Assembly: GCA_017459225.1 (NCBI GenBank)
Contig: JAFUDL010000398.1
Span: 1 to 6,797 of the forward strand
DNA from: Kiritimatiellia bacterium
GTDB taxonomy: Bacteria; Verrucomicrobiota; Kiritimatiellia; RFP12; UBA1067
DNA: 6,797 bases
Reading direction: 5' to 3'
The position numbers were made by a program, and so were the translations under genes. The notes under the pieces were generated by a model, which saw only the letters and a list, made by a program, of their open reading frames with translations, did no database searches and was not told where the DNA came from. Within the stretch, counting starts at the first letter, position 1. Every line of letters starts with the position of its first letter. Of this stretch, positions 6,555 to 6,797 are shown in pieces.

Positions 6555-6797
6555 TCATGCCGCAATCGCAAGCCGCGAGCGCAATGTTGCCCTTAGGAGC
6601 GTGATTGCATCGACCGTGGCCAGGCGCCAGTGCATGCCTGCGAGCTTGCAGCGCGCCGCGACGACGGACTTGCACGCCGACTCCACGGTGCCCGACCCGA
6701 TGTAGTAGCCGTCCGCCCTGTACGCGCCGTATTCCATGTACTGCAGCCTGTTCCTGATGTAAGCAAGGGCCTTCTCCGCGTCGCCGCCCATCCCGGC
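6555..6797 (-). CDS. IS transposase, ISKra4-like, C-terminal end only (runs off the right edge)
   Basis: Eighty codons are open from the right edge to a TGA at 6557-6555. The ATG at 6791 is internal in appearance and should not be taken as the gene start. The visible part reads LAYIRNRLQYMEYGAYRADG, then YYIGSGTVESACKSVVAARC, then KLAGMHWR. The pattern Y-x-IGSG-x-VE-(S/A)ACK-x-VV-x-x-R-x-(K)-x-x-GM-x-W is characteristic of the end of ISKra4-family DDE transposases, and the glutamate in GTVESACK would be the last acidic catalytic residue. The C-terminus looks intact, ending a short way after the GMHWR motif. The other end of the element, its target duplication and its terminal repeats are outside the window, so the element boundary and its activity cannot be judged. 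A related ISL3-like family is a less likely reading. Confidence 0.82.
   Translation of the reverse strand, partial: AGMGGDAEKALAYIRNRLQYMEYGAYRADGYYIGSGTVESACKSVVAARCKLAGMHWRLATVDAITLLRATLRSRLAIAA

Overview
This is a GC-rich bacterial window in which every credible gene lies on the minus strand, so transcription runs from the right end to the left. The gene content is a secreted c-type cytochrome of the HzsA-related (PD40 beta-propeller plus CxxCH) kind, a secreted GH2 beta-mannosidase, a GlpT/UhpT-like transporter and an ISKra4-like transposase. Together these suggest a member of the Planctomycetes-Verrucomicrobia-Lentisphaerae/Kiritimatiellota group. That placement is inferred from gene content; there is no rRNA or marker gene here to prove it.

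Layout from the right edge, in transcription order: (1) 6797-6555, the C-terminal end of an IS transposase whose start is off-window. (2) 6554-6361, a non-coding gap with a plausible sigma70-type promoter (-35 at 6496-6501, -10 at 6473-6478) and a GC-rich leader hairpin (6402-6434). (3) 6360-4156, an HzsA-related diheme cytochrome with a twin-arginine-like signal peptide. (4) 4159-1766, a secreted GH2 beta-mannosidase-like enzyme whose ATG overlaps the cytochrome stop codon (ATGA) and whose strong Shine-Dalgarno lies inside the cytochrome gene. (5) 1765-1693, a short gap with a second, better promoter. (6) 1692-319, an organophosphate:phosphate antiporter-like MFS protein. (7) 301 to the left edge, the first 100 residues of an unrecognised, probably exported protein, 17 bases after the transporter stop.

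Genes 3 and 4 are almost certainly co-transcribed and translationally coupled. Genes 6 and 7 form a second tight pair that may be read through from gene 4 and may also be driven by its own promoter, which would give a nearly leaderless transporter mRNA. The simplest working picture is a periplasmic or surface mannoside-degrading module (beta-mannosidase plus a heme protein of unknown chemistry) next to a transporter for a small phosphorylated or otherwise anionic solute. The link between the cytochrome and the glycosidase rests on the overlap alone; their joint biochemistry is not known from the sequence. The most interesting points are this coupled cytochrome-glycosidase pair, the twin-arginine motif on a CxxCH protein, the changed binding-site residue in the transporter, and the leaderless-promoter geometry.
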